64,000 nucleotides of DNA from Lentzea albida. GTDB taxonomy: Bacteria > Actinomycetota > Actinomycetes > Mycobacteriales > Pseudonocardiaceae. The translations under genes and the position numbers were made by a program. A model generated the notes under the pieces. The model was given only the letters and a program-made list of their open reading frames with translations, did not search any database and had not been told where the DNA came from. The stretch spans positions 1 to 64,000 of the forward strand of contig NZ_FOFV01000007.1 of assembly GCF_900111005.1 (NCBI RefSeq), written 5' to 3'. Position 1 is the stretch's first letter. The number at the start of each line of letters is the position of its first letter. Positions 55,101 to 60,981 of the stretch are shown here, piece after piece.

Positions 55101-58100
55101 CCAGCCCCGGCAAGTTCGTGCAGGAATACACCGTCAAGGCGTATCTCGAGCCGACCGGCAAGACCACTCCCGAGCAGCTCGCCCAGCTCAGGAACAACGC
55201 CACCAACGGCGTCAACACCCTGCTCAACCAGGGCTTCCGGCTCCCCAGCGGCGACCAGTTCCACCTCAACCTCGAATTCACCGACACCAAGGCCGACGCC
55301 CACACCACCATCCACGTCGACCCCGACAACCCCGACATCGACCAAGACCACTGGAACCCCACCACCAGCCCCGAGGTCCTCGCCCACGAAACCCTGCACT
55401 ACCTCGGCATCCCCGACGAATACAAAGACACCAGCCGAGTACTGCAACAACACGACACCAACTCCGGCGTGCACCACAACGACGGCAGCCTCATGGGCGC
55501 CGACATCCACCTGCCCGACCCCGGTATCCGGCCCCGCCACCTCTGGCTCATCGAACGCACCGCCACCAGCCAGGTCATGGTCCCCGACACCACCATCGCA
55601 CCGCCTGGTCCCGCGACTGTGCCGCCGCCCGCGGGCTGGACGCCCAAGCCACTGGCATCCACCGCGAACGCTGCTCCCGGCACCGGTAGCGTCCCGGCAC
55701 CGGGCACGGCGGAGGCGACACCCGCCACCCGGCTTCGCTCGGCCTCCTGGCCACTGCCTCGCACGCACCAGGCCGCCGAGCAGTACCAGGCACGACCCAT
55801 GCCCGAAGGGCAGCGGCGCGAGTCCATCAGGGGCAGCAGGCGCGAGTCCCTCAAGAACAGGCGCGAGTCCCTCAAGACGCTGTTCACCGTCGACATTCCG
55901 GGGCTGTTCAGGAGGCAGTCGCTGGCGTCGCCGGTGCCCACCGCTCCCGCGGCGGCCGTGACTCTCGCCTCGTCCGACCCGTGGGTCGGCTTGCTGCACG
56001 CCCAGGCCGATCCGTCCACTGTGGATGTCGAAGTCCTGAAGACCCACGTGGCCCAGGCGGTCGCCGAGGGCAAGCCCGGCAAGGCCCGCATTCTGATCAA
56101 CCGCCTGCGCGGATCGGACAAGCAGGCCGACGTGCGGCAGCACTACGACGCCGCCGTCACCGCGCGGGGGGACGAGGGTTCCGTCGAGATTCCGAAGGAG
56201 CTGCACTTCGCCTGGTTCGGCACCACACCGAACGCGGCCGCCGTGCAGAGCCTGCTGGAGTGGGCCGCGAAGGTCCGCGAGAACAACGAGAAGTCGACCG
56301 GCCCCGAGCAGAGCTGGAAGGCCACGCTCTGGACCGACGCCTCGTCGGCCGGGTGGTCCCCCGAGGTCAAGCAGCAACTCGTGGACGCGGGCGTCGACAT
56401 CCAGCCGGACGTCGACTCCCTGGTCCACGAGCTCTCGACCGACGTGCAGAGCCGGACGGACACGAGGACCACGATCGACGATGTCTACTCCGCCGCCAAG
56501 GACCCGAGCGCCAAGGCGTTCAACCTCCAGTCCGACATCGCGCGGTACGCGGTGCTGGCCAAGCACGGTGGTGTGTACGTCGACGTCGACATCCGCCCCG
56601 GCGCGGTGTCGCTGACCGAGGTCGGTGACCTCAAGATGCAGCCGACGGACGTGCCGCTGCTGGCGCCGCGGCTGCGGGACCAGCACAGCGTCGAGACCGC
56701 GTTGGCGCGGGTCGACGACATCGCGCCGGGCACGGAGCTCAGCACGGCCGCCGAGGTCCAGTACGACAAGGGCGAGCTGAACAACAACTTCATCGTCACG
56801 CCGCCGGGCAACGACTTCGTCCACGCCCTCACCGACATCATCCCGAAGAAGTTCGAAAGCCTGCAGAGCTACGGCATGGCGCAGACGGCCTTCACCAAAG
56901 CGCTCAAGAAGCAGGCACCGGACATCTCCGGGCCGAACGTCCTGGTGGACGGTGGTCTCGCGCCGACGACCGGGCTCATCGGCCAGTTCACGATGAGCCC
57001 GGACAACCACGGCCTGCAGATCGAGATGGACTACCTGCCGGAGCCGGTGCCCCTCGTCGACAAGCGGGACTACAGCGCCCTGTTCGACCCGGACGTCAAG
57101 AACAGCTGGTCGGGGCTCGAGTGGGTGACGGCCGAGAGCGAGGCCCAGCTCGACACGGGCTCGTCGCAGGCGTCGTTGCGGGACGCGGACGTGACCGTTC
57201 CCGCCACCTCTCGTGCTGGAACGACCCCGGTGGCGCAGGACCTGTCGCAGGGTTCGCCCGGCCCGAACGAAGCGGTGACGGCGGTCGCGAGCCCTGCGGG
57301 TCTCCCCGCCGGCACCGGCCCGGCCGGCGGCGCACCGGCACAAGGGCAGCGCGACAACACCACGCGGCACGAGCTCACCGAGCAGATCGCGGCGATGGGA
57401 CTCGATCCGCAGCACGCGGCATCGACGTTCGACGGCCTCACCGCGCTGGGGTCGGTGGAGAACCACGTCGCGGACGTGCTGTCGTCCCCCGGTGTGCAGG
57501 GCCCGGTGAACCGGATCCTGACGGCCTCGGGCTCGTTGAACCCGGAGCAGACCGGGCGCGTGCGCGACCTGGTCACCGATCTGCTCGTGACCACGAGCGC
57601 CGTACCCGTGCGGCATCGTCGCGTCGGCGACATCACGAAGCTGAACCTCGGCCACGTCCACGAATGGCAGTCCGCGCGGCCCATGCCGCCGGCGACGCTC
57701 GAGAAGGTGCTCGCCGGGATCGCCGCCGACGTCGAGGCAGGCCGGGCACCGCTGGCCGACCTGCCACACCGCGGAGCAGACCCGCTGCCCCGGCGGTTGG
57801 CCGTGCTGGGGACGCTCAACCTCACGCCGCACGCGCGGGCCGAAATGCTGGCGCACCCGCCCTTCACGGCGCTGCTCGACTCACCCCACCTCGCCGACGC
57901 GCTGTTCGCCGGCAGGGGCCTGGACGAGCAGAAGTTCCTCAACGCGTGCGAGCCGGCCGCCGTCAACACAGGGCTGCGGGCCGTGTTGCCCACGGTCATG
58001 GCGCAGGTGCTCGCGGGCCGCGCGGTCGCGGACAGCGTGGAGCGGGCACTGCTGCGCGCCCTGGAGAACGACCCCGAGCCGCTGGCCAAGAAGGACAAGC

Positions 58101-60337
58101 TCGGCGGGCGAACCGTCGAGCAGCTGGTGCGGGACCGGATCGCGGAGGCACGCGAGACGTTCGACCGGCTGGAGGAGCAGTCGAACGCCGGCGTGGAGAA
58201 CCAAGCCGCCCTGAGCGACGAGTGGGGACGGGTGATGCAGAAGCTCGCCGCCGTCTCCGATCCGAACGAGGGCGTCGACTCCATCCCGGTGCTCAGCCGC
58301 AAGTTGATCGACGGAGCCTGGACGGCCAGCGCGGCCATGTCGCTGCCGATGGGAGTCGACCGGCCGGTCCGGCGGGCCTCCGGCGTGACCGAGAACTACC
58401 GGTTGCTCGCCGAACAGGTCCTCGCGAATCCCACTCCGTCAGGCTGGGCCAGGCCACTCGCGGACATCGTGGACAGCAGGTTCTGGTCGCAGTTGCACCA
58501 CGTCGGCGTGCTGCCCGTAGCACTCGAGGGGCGCTTCGTCGGGCACGCGCTGTCCGTGCAGGCGGTCCGCCACGAAGGTGTGGAGGTCTACCTCGTCGGC
58601 GACCCGAAGAAGACGCACTTCGACATGCTCACGCAGTCCGAGTTCGCCGCGTGGGCCGCCCGCAGCAACGCCCAGGCGGTGTTCCCGCGTCAGACCGCTG
58701 CGACCTCGCGTCGTACGACCGCCCGACCGACCGCGCCCACCGAACCGGCGCACCAGTCGACGAGGCCGAGCCCTCCCCCGCCGACGAGCCCGAGCCTTCT
58801 CTCGTCGCCGACGACCGCGGCCCCACCTCGGACGTCGCCGACGGACGCCACGACCGCGGCCCGGCACGACAGCGTCACCGAACAGCGCCACGGCCGGCCG
58901 CGGCTGCCGGAACTGGACCTCGGCAGGCCGTTCGTCGAGGACCTCTTCGACGAGATCGACGCCCAGTCGGCCGCCGCGCCACGTCCGATGGCTCTGCGGG
59001 ACTCCGTGCAATGGCGAGTTCCGGACGACCCCGCACCGCTCACCCCGGACCGGCTCGAGCAGGAGTTCGGCATCCCGAAGCGCAACCAGGAGCGGTTCCA
59101 GAACTTCGTCGACCGCTTCAACATCGTGCTGGACGTCCGTCCCACGAACCCGGACTCCGTTCGCTGGCTCCACGACGGCGCGATGCCCAAACCCAAGGAC
59201 ATCAAGGCGAAGACCATCAACCAGACCGACGTGCTGCTCGGTGCCGACCCGAAGAACGTCGGGCTCGTCGGGTTCTTCCAGCCCGACCCCGACCGCGATC
59301 TCTCCGGCGTCGCCCCGGAGCTGCGGGACAAGGCCGCCAAGCGGTTCGACGAACGCACCGCCGAGTTCGCCGAACTGATCGGCACGATGGACAGGTACGA
59401 ACAGGAGGGGAAGTTCAAGGTCATCGACGGTGTCGTCCACGGGTCGAACTCGCGGGGCGACTTCATCTGGGTCACCGGTGACGCCGACATGTACGGCATG
59501 TACGACACCGACGGCAACCGGCTCGGCGAGGAGGACTACGAGAGCATGGTCTTCCTGTTGGTCAACCGGAACGTGGGGGTCCAGCACGGTGCACACCTGT
59601 ACTGGGATCCGGTCACCGACTTCGACCGCAAGATCTTCGACACCATCGTCGGCAGGCACGTGTCCGATGAGCCGCTGGTCAGGTTCAGCCCGGGCCAGCC
59701 GGCGTCCCTCGTGCTCGCCGATCCGCTGCCACCACGCGTCGGGACCGACAGCCGGGCCGCACGAACCGGCTCCGAAGGAGCCGAACAGCGCGAGGTGGCG
59801 GAGGCCACCCCGACGAAGCGCCTCAGCCGGTACGAGGAACACGTCAGCAACACACGACGACACCTGCGGCACTTGGCGTTCGACGTGCTCTCCCAGCCCG
59901 CTCCCCCGCCAGTCACCCCGGACGGCCTGTACGCGGCGGCCGGACAGGTGGTGCGCCGGCACCCGGCAGCCCTGCGCGCACAGGTGCTGAACCACGCCGC
60001 CACCACCGCAGCGGTGAGCAAGGCGACCGCGGACTTCACCAGGTCCAGGCGAGTCCACACAGGACACCTGACCGGTGCGCTCGTCGAGAACGCGAACTGG
60101 AGGATGCACACCGACGCGAAGGAGAACACCGGTGCGGGTAACGCGCGCGACCTGCTCGGCCACCTGATCGCGACTCAGCTGGGCACGACCTTGGTGCTCC
60201 ACCAAGGCGCGGGTACCGCACCACTGGTGCTGGCGCCGATGGGCGGCCACGTCGGAGCTTCGATCGAGATCGACATGGTGGTGGTCGACGGCCGCGTGAC
60301 CTACCGACCTCACCGGCCGCTCCGGCGGGACGCGTGA
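43121..60337 (+). CDS. Giant multi-domain secreted toxin-like protein (5,738 aa)
   Basis: One open frame of 17.2 kb. Residues ~40-131 resemble an EspC/WXG-type type VII secretion domain (LESRLSSIASGLRGL; TTTDTNLASNF), and ~136-585 is Pro/Gly/Ser-rich. Asp-metzincin module 1 lies at ~587-857 (HETLHYLGIPDE at 771, SLMG Met-turn). Coiled coils and two copies of a ~180-aa helical repeat lie at ~1145-1985, and five beta-rich repeats at ~2045-3530. A coiled coil (~3557-3797), two copies of a Pro-rich repeat and metzincin module 2 (His4089) follow. A glycosyltransferase domain spans ~4354-4677 (IPKELHFAWFG; GGVYVDVD), a possible Cys-peptidase domain uses Cys4943/His5142/Asp5161, and an ExoY/edema-factor-like cyclase domain spans ~5283-5540. 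No signal peptide and no adjacent secretion or immunity gene are seen. An actinobacterial polymorphic or eukaryote-directed toxin is the best reading. Confidence 0.85.
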   Translation: MSKGNVNPNPSPNPAANPLPSAPPVSTGTRGGTAGDSGYSMSDSAMHGLQKKAGDLESRLSSIASGLRGLNLSSNALGPIGLFAVPALNASNDNAITQADKGANAFTGIQSGLKATHQTSTTTDTNLASNFRSIDPSTNATPPPGAAASTTGLNTSGDKVTKPESIKGGGNSTSGPTPQSGGGKVTPAPGPGGSSAYTPPLGPAPTGGGKVTPTQAPRGGTGFTPSLGSAPADSGKGGPAQGPKGSGASLTPTLGTPPGGPAAGTPPVPGGTTGTPGSKSGGTPGGGRAGGVSTAPGSGATPGQVAGTKPSATPPGPQGAVPPRGAAASAMSPGTSPPALPGAIPGATGGDRGASKAGPGGTKGTFDASKPGAPESTTTKVPPSSASTPPPAPKPTSPTVPVAPGTPSTPGGTSAGAGTPKPGGVPGGVPGAVPGGNTPLTPGSQSAVATPPQSAGPRGGASPAVTPPPAAGLGTAPPVAPGTTPGATGDRGSNKFRPGGAKGVFDAPKASTPPAAPQSRPGTPPQVSTPPFSSPDPTRPAQTSVQNLGQSPPVQTRPAPTTPQETKAPNSNTNADGTRKDVPKVGAPPAMTPPTPESHRGKDVLSDESWRHDPARTAKWSTPHNPADRSTWAHRRNDTDVRTVDLDVRDIRTDSTPKKIEAYKGLIGYDLRRIETSPGKFVQEYTVKAYLEPTGKTTPEQLAQLRNNATNGVNTLLNQGFRLPSGDQFHLNLEFTDTKTDAHTTIHVDPDNPDIDQDHWNPTTSPEVLAHETLHYLGIPDEYKDTSRVLQQHDTNTGVHHNDGSLMGADIHLPDPGIRPRHLWLIERTATSQVMVPDTTIDPPGPATVPPPAGWTPTPPQNDGHASTPSTDGIADVDSNPSPDADLKTRPATMPGRFSDSDSDSDVDIDVRPNQTHLPNLDRVGLVESVLRSAAFQNAPVPNASPLVGSGDVRSTVDTVLADVRQNPRNHNHPGLTPPALANWVANQVSPDTLAKFHPDLEPTTPGLTADTKAQQWRANLAGDLANGSSRRWDVVNAGPKADGTNPGDVEVINHLTRQVAANGALPSPAALMEKALQTPSWADSHVGSRLPDSIAQALDVQLVVDNNGVQTVHGPDGATQVRISSQNGTFGALGAPSAQEVRAGMEAWLAGKSSAEVNQTIADLYKGRQDQGLYNAAQKVQLVKRAAAHPGGPQAFVNALRERASTLENRIAEVKSQAPRRRSSLWKNSQQDAQRAQVDAQVKTLTDLLDSTNSQIETLAAQGPALGTTHLIDKFVAGPNADNLEHIPADVLPRLDAQLTAQITAAENAGFDATDLKKLQQRVQNEADVRVVTNHASTRGLDGLSTQLDDTREALQNFRDGKSSNTGFQGFLNKMLGQEVDTSVDFDQKIAQAEAMVRQAERNLAFTTDPDYGNRFDKAAEKYAKLQSTMRRLEQFNAELDARAERLRDLETRTREFNARQLARALEEHRTQQDAASAYSDASSDTQSEVDARSDADARSDAGTQSDDGAQPDNLVRTPRHEHAAFRASLYGKSQAELAELAQQHSTHPDRSFEIEQMARYQEIAHKQGGLPQHLRDLQSEIRQTREEVRDLRRTTDALPDVFKTELMRTDQAQRWAEQQRLIEHARELDQELMRLQYDRTDALTTYALTLPADTNAPEWQTVTPVDAEIIENRVDDLIRDARIGGLPTPELDRLYDQIREIRMMETPTPSRHETPVPSRPETPTAEIDDTASIHSGGSTSTDSDTDTQDRENTLRDETWRQETAPVRGPRPFMQDPATRPAGPDMDLVVPGGLDPVNVGTSQRSFEASLYGLDTAALRDMQQTYGRDAARSAAIDHMIEISRQSGPPAVHDQRLQIAEQRLAEVKSARDRWNASDIIPDRLKTQAMREDQATRRAAADRQANYYQHRVNQLRIDRNAAITTHALQLPADINAPGWRRFSNADLAAVRFHIDQQIREARAGGHNTTHLEALVDFTEQLRQARRDADTDTRPAPQPETRPAPPRPRPGPVIPMTTTAPQPVGQIPDTNLPSFFQDNKALGSIVPTDVRGADAVVAEINGLKPDDATRIKNAIENDFETFLGDGRNFQVKIGNAWFEASIRAEMHADTDTSVTDAAGTKVDKNYQAAAASTTTNSISTSNDVGGTAMAGVAMGPYGSLGGKVALATPAVSQNTSTSITEQRAIKGSDSGSKKVTVPVSYEITLHDASGNPVLFSTLGTGPDVTLQVPNDLSTIVDSGKSSRTVTPADAAWGVKAENVVPEAVVVKDSGKLFTDVAANLHPSITKIGSPGREVLQNFLSPTSIRNNLPSMLGGFVTSPDLISPHAGKGAAVQMKATLKDAKLVGTHADAGLDLKDIFAWGSSVSASTKTGFDVTAGFGGNVGVPGQAGATAGATGGYSARTAEGVNAGASSSRKSGIGVKTETGLYEVTAEIEVQGPAGEPVTTEITTYLRMGLGEAGSVGLPTVGSALTTTTDPATAGTRFLPPYVADTLAAGNAKVGEFVPATKVQNQVEAKLRELPGFEKFLPKWNNPDANPRSGKGQGFGDVAKQLANQRELDANLSPAALKANMDSLLGPGVQVQLKNSGKTTNTYVNVTVKAKLSNPDHLGKAEGRTVSDSTTSGPKLDANTSTTKGWTGGITGRANIPVKTDVAALTPMPQAGASYSHSWTGKTSAGPAVSATSSNPGSPDAQVFRNDVEFEVEITTFTRPRKWVRTIIPGAPGLHAPDVKTVARTGEGLDKISGKVNLWVSESSTLEDDPGDGFKPGEPKATPIENSPTVKDLLTPGQARPKSPEFLHVEAVVNTTELRDQAIDALNRAAEGDSALTTPGTESRAQIDKLFAPENIKANLQRLIETGVQEQGLKYDRRVADRSGAIGVSVKLGEAKLVAISDTTGTDNSVSGGYKAGESSTTSRSVDLIGGINVPVRPNVTPPPAGQPSNPSGSGGVAVTGKVTPWSDNKTTSHDIGGNVDRGRTTPDDARTVLVQVDAEFTIVGESRAENFAHGSTPHAEGVKVDLPKSVFLRVSEDVARDLGVLPRVAPAVPKPDFPKMAPPSTVAPGEPGALGLSNVETVPDLSAAVNELTTKLSTSTKKFGSNPLIPDSVLKDSMSNLQRIVDLNSPTSVKAMIDSALDGGVPLLVHQPGTFGKDSYQVTLRAKAGEPKFNEVVNDGVDMSHSDGGSRKDSDGKGRGTGWGLGLRVPGLAAPGSANPNVSGTAGLSAIANIGSNHSSSVTASTSTVSGHNRTASGPAARYDVPVEFELVVEKGSQEIAKVHSAEQDMVVRTHADNQKVSEPTTSRGTPQPYMSAASRRGSEFGTPEATYAFQQDSRATELPATASVENLRGAGDLRDAALKAMKEAGAGKGLTGKGTGSLNSLFSTLSSENLQPHLPSMLSGPLEVPGLKEAALTFGQDADVRVYAKLVNPQLDSLSDGVKIETPLTTKTTDVSSEGKVADTADAAVGLAQGSAAVKQGDPKDTVNVGTGGVEVRHANEDSSAVSGGPAQAEGGNVKPKDPARTGLVKFDVEYRVVATIGGKTGVVDLTVPGSAGVRMSATEVESMLSQNFSDSLKDAQTEVKKAADDWREAEKEVDEARHQSREVINSAAAVLARTDQPLGDAATALNTAIENHINAEAQLRTRQTAFDTAVADVAQTRAAIQELTPHISSLSQDALVTKDALDDAQIAGAPKAELDRLAQEADAAHTALTDAQQQLTDAHTQLDAQRKAAADARAELQAQEKAVSDAAAARARAEEAHKELSDERAAAESTIKDAETKLNDARTAADAAQQKWWDAKAEADRQVDLYNSTPPPVPPKPTPPASPAAPRDAATNTTTNVDEKPLPPLPTEPSAAKTGRSDATTNTTAKPDEKPLPPLPTEPSAAKTGRSGADTASSTPATETTKEPKKVRGGGAPPAMTPPTPESHRGKNVLSDESWRHDPAKTAEWSNPVDPADRSTWAHRRNDTDVRTVDLDVRDVRTNSTRTKIEAYKGLIGYDLRRIETSPGKFVQEYTVKAYLEPTGKTTPEQLAQLRNNATNGVNTLLNQGFRLPSGDQFHLNLEFTDTKADAHTTIHVDPDNPDIDQDHWNPTTSPEVLAHETLHYLGIPDEYKDTSRVLQQHDTNSGVHHNDGSLMGADIHLPDPGIRPRHLWLIERTATSQVMVPDTTIAPPGPATVPPPAGWTPKPLASTANAAPGTGSVPAPGTAEATPATRLRSASWPLPRTHQAAEQYQARPMPEGQRRESIRGSRRESLKNRRESLKTLFTVDIPGLFRRQSLASPVPTAPAAAVTLASSDPWVGLLHAQADPSTVDVEVLKTHVAQAVAEGKPGKARILINRLRGSDKQADVRQHYDAAVTARGDEGSVEIPKELHFAWFGTTPNAAAVQSLLEWAAKVRENNEKSTGPEQSWKATLWTDASSAGWSPEVKQQLVDAGVDIQPDVDSLVHELSTDVQSRTDTRTTIDDVYSAAKDPSAKAFNLQSDIARYAVLAKHGGVYVDVDIRPGAVSLTEVGDLKMQPTDVPLLAPRLRDQHSVETALARVDDIAPGTELSTAAEVQYDKGELNNNFIVTPPGNDFVHALTDIIPKKFESLQSYGMAQTAFTKALKKQAPDISGPNVLVDGGLAPTTGLIGQFTMSPDNHGLQIEMDYLPEPVPLVDKRDYSALFDPDVKNSWSGLEWVTAESEAQLDTGSSQASLRDADVTVPATSRAGTTPVAQDLSQGSPGPNEAVTAVASPAGLPAGTGPAGGAPAQGQRDNTTRHELTEQIAAMGLDPQHAASTFDGLTALGSVENHVADVLSSPGVQGPVNRILTASGSLNPEQTGRVRDLVTDLLVTTSAVPVRHRRVGDITKLNLGHVHEWQSARPMPPATLEKVLAGIAADVEAGRAPLADLPHRGADPLPRRLAVLGTLNLTPHARAEMLAHPPFTALLDSPHLADALFAGRGLDEQKFLNACEPAAVNTGLRAVLPTVMAQVLAGRAVADSVERALLRALENDPEPLAKKDKLGGRTVEQLVRDRIAEARETFDRLEEQSNAGVENQAALSDEWGRVMQKLAAVSDPNEGVDSIPVLSRKLIDGAWTASAAMSLPMGVDRPVRRASGVTENYRLLAEQVLANPTPSGWARPLADIVDSRFWSQLHHVGVLPVALEGRFVGHALSVQAVRHEGVEVYLVGDPKKTHFDMLTQSEFAAWAARSNAQAVFPRQTAATSRRTTARPTAPTEPAHQSTRPSPPPPTSPSLLSSPTTAAPPRTSPTDATTAARHDSVTEQRHGRPRLPELDLGRPFVEDLFDEIDAQSAAAPRPMALRDSVQWRVPDDPAPLTPDRLEQEFGIPKRNQERFQNFVDRFNIVLDVRPTNPDSVRWLHDGAMPKPKDIKAKTINQTDVLLGADPKNVGLVGFFQPDPDRDLSGVAPELRDKAAKRFDERTAEFAELIGTMDRYEQEGKFKVIDGVVHGSNSRGDFIWVTGDADMYGMYDTDGNRLGEEDYESMVFLLVNRNVGVQHGAHLYWDPVTDFDRKIFDTIVGRHVSDEPLVRFSPGQPASLVLADPLPPRVGTDSRAARTGSEGAEQREVAEATPTKRLSRYEEHVSNTRRHLRHLAFDVLSQPAPPPVTPDGLYAAAGQVVRRHPAALRAQVLNHAATTAAVSKATADFTRSRRVHTGHLTGALVENANWRMHTDAKENTGAGNARDLLGHLIATQLGTTLVLHQGAGTAPLVLAPMGGHVGASIEIDMVVVDGRVTYRPHRPLRRDA
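44879..45691 (+). repeat. Direct repeat copy 1 (metzincin module)
   Basis: This ~813-bp segment encodes residues ~587-857 of the giant protein. It recurs at 54833-55645 at an offset of exactly 9,954 bp (3,318 codons). Much of the DNA is identical, including third codon positions, which points to a recent duplication or ongoing gene conversion. Confidence 0.88.
54595..54760 (+). repeat. Tandem Pro-rich coding repeat x2
   Basis: Two units of the pattern NTT..DEKPLPPLPTEPSAAKTGRS lie in the linker before metzincin module 2. The DNA units are nearly identical. KPLPPLPTEP is a PxxP-type ligand-like sequence. Confidence 0.75.
54833..55645 (+). repeat. Direct repeat copy 2 (metzincin module)
   Basis: Second copy of 44879-45691 in the same frame. 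It keeps the zinc site (HETLHYLGIPDE at 4089) and the Met-turn. Differences concentrate in the first ~200 bp and at the very end, for example KNVLSDESWRHDPAKTAEW against KDVLSDESWRHDPARTAKW. Confidence 0.88.
56180..57120 (+). other. Domain: LCT-like glycosyltransferase (within giant gene)
   Basis: IPKELHFAWFG, the FNLQSDIARYAVLAKHGGVYVDVD block with Asp4488-x-Asp4490 and the late NSWSGLEW parallel the IPKxLHFxWxG, SDILRxxxLxxxGGxYxDxD and NSLW elements of large clostridial toxin glucosyltransferases. Confidence 0.78.
57900..58680 (+). other. Domain: possible papain-like Cys peptidase (within giant gene)
   Basis: NACEPAAVNTGL (Cys4943) at a helix start, GRFVGHALSV (His5142) and VYLVGDPKK (Asp5161) give a C-H-D order and spacing typical of papain-fold peptidases. 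Overall similarity is low, so the assignment rests on the motif pattern. Confidence 0.5.
58970..59740 (+). other. Domain: ExoY/edema-factor-like nucleotidyl cyclase (within giant gene)
   Basis: FNIVLDVRPTNP, then PKPKDIKAKT with Lys5357, Lys5362 and Lys5364 (K-x4-K-x-K as in ExoY), GLVGFFQPD, TGDADMYGMYD with Asp5454-x-Asp5456 and VQHGAHLYWDP occur in the order found in bacterial class II adenylyl cyclase toxins. Confidence 0.65.
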
Positions 60338-60401
60338 GTGGCCCCCGCACCGCGATCCAGGTCGGCGAGAGCCTGCGTCGTGGTGGCTAGCCACAAGCAC
60401 C

Positions 60402-60445
60402 GCGCCCAAGCCGCGGCAAAGCCGTGCCCGTCGCGGCTTGGGCGC
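60402..60445 (+). terminator. 14-bp hairpin after the giant gene
   Basis: GCGCCCAAGCCGCG (60402-60415) pairs perfectly with CGCGGCTTGGGCGC (60432-60445), 65 bp after the stop. The rest of 60338-60981 shows no supported gene. Confidence 0.8.
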
Positions 60446-60981
60446 TCAGATCTGCTCAGTCGATCGCGCAGTCCGCCGAAGCACCTGCTCCGCGCGGAAG
60501 TCGGCGATCTTCGTCCACTGTGGACGTGAGCCGGAGGAGTTCGACGAACACCCAGCCCACGCTGACATGCCGAGCCACCCGGAACCCGCAAGTCCGGCCG
60601 GACTCGACCCTGTGCATCCGAGCGTGTACCGCCCGGAAAGTCATCGCTGCGGCTCGAGCTGCATGTCGGTACTCCGTTTATCACCCCGCCGAGGATCCGC
60701 GTGCGGACGGGGCGCCAGCCAGAGACGTCGAGATCGTTCACCGTTCCGGTGTGTTCGTGAACGTCTGGCGGTAGCTGGTCGCGGGCCTGGTGAGGCCGGT
60801 ACCCGTTGGAGTGCTTTTGTTAGGCCGCAAGTACATGACGCGTCCTCTCCCCGGTCCCGCCGAAGTGGTGCCGAGGACCGTCGGCCCCGCCAGCCAGGTC
60901 AGCGCTCCGCCCCGGGTGGTCGCGCTGCTTCGCAGTGAATGTCCACAGCAACTGATGTGGCCGGGTGCCGGGAGTGTGGAT

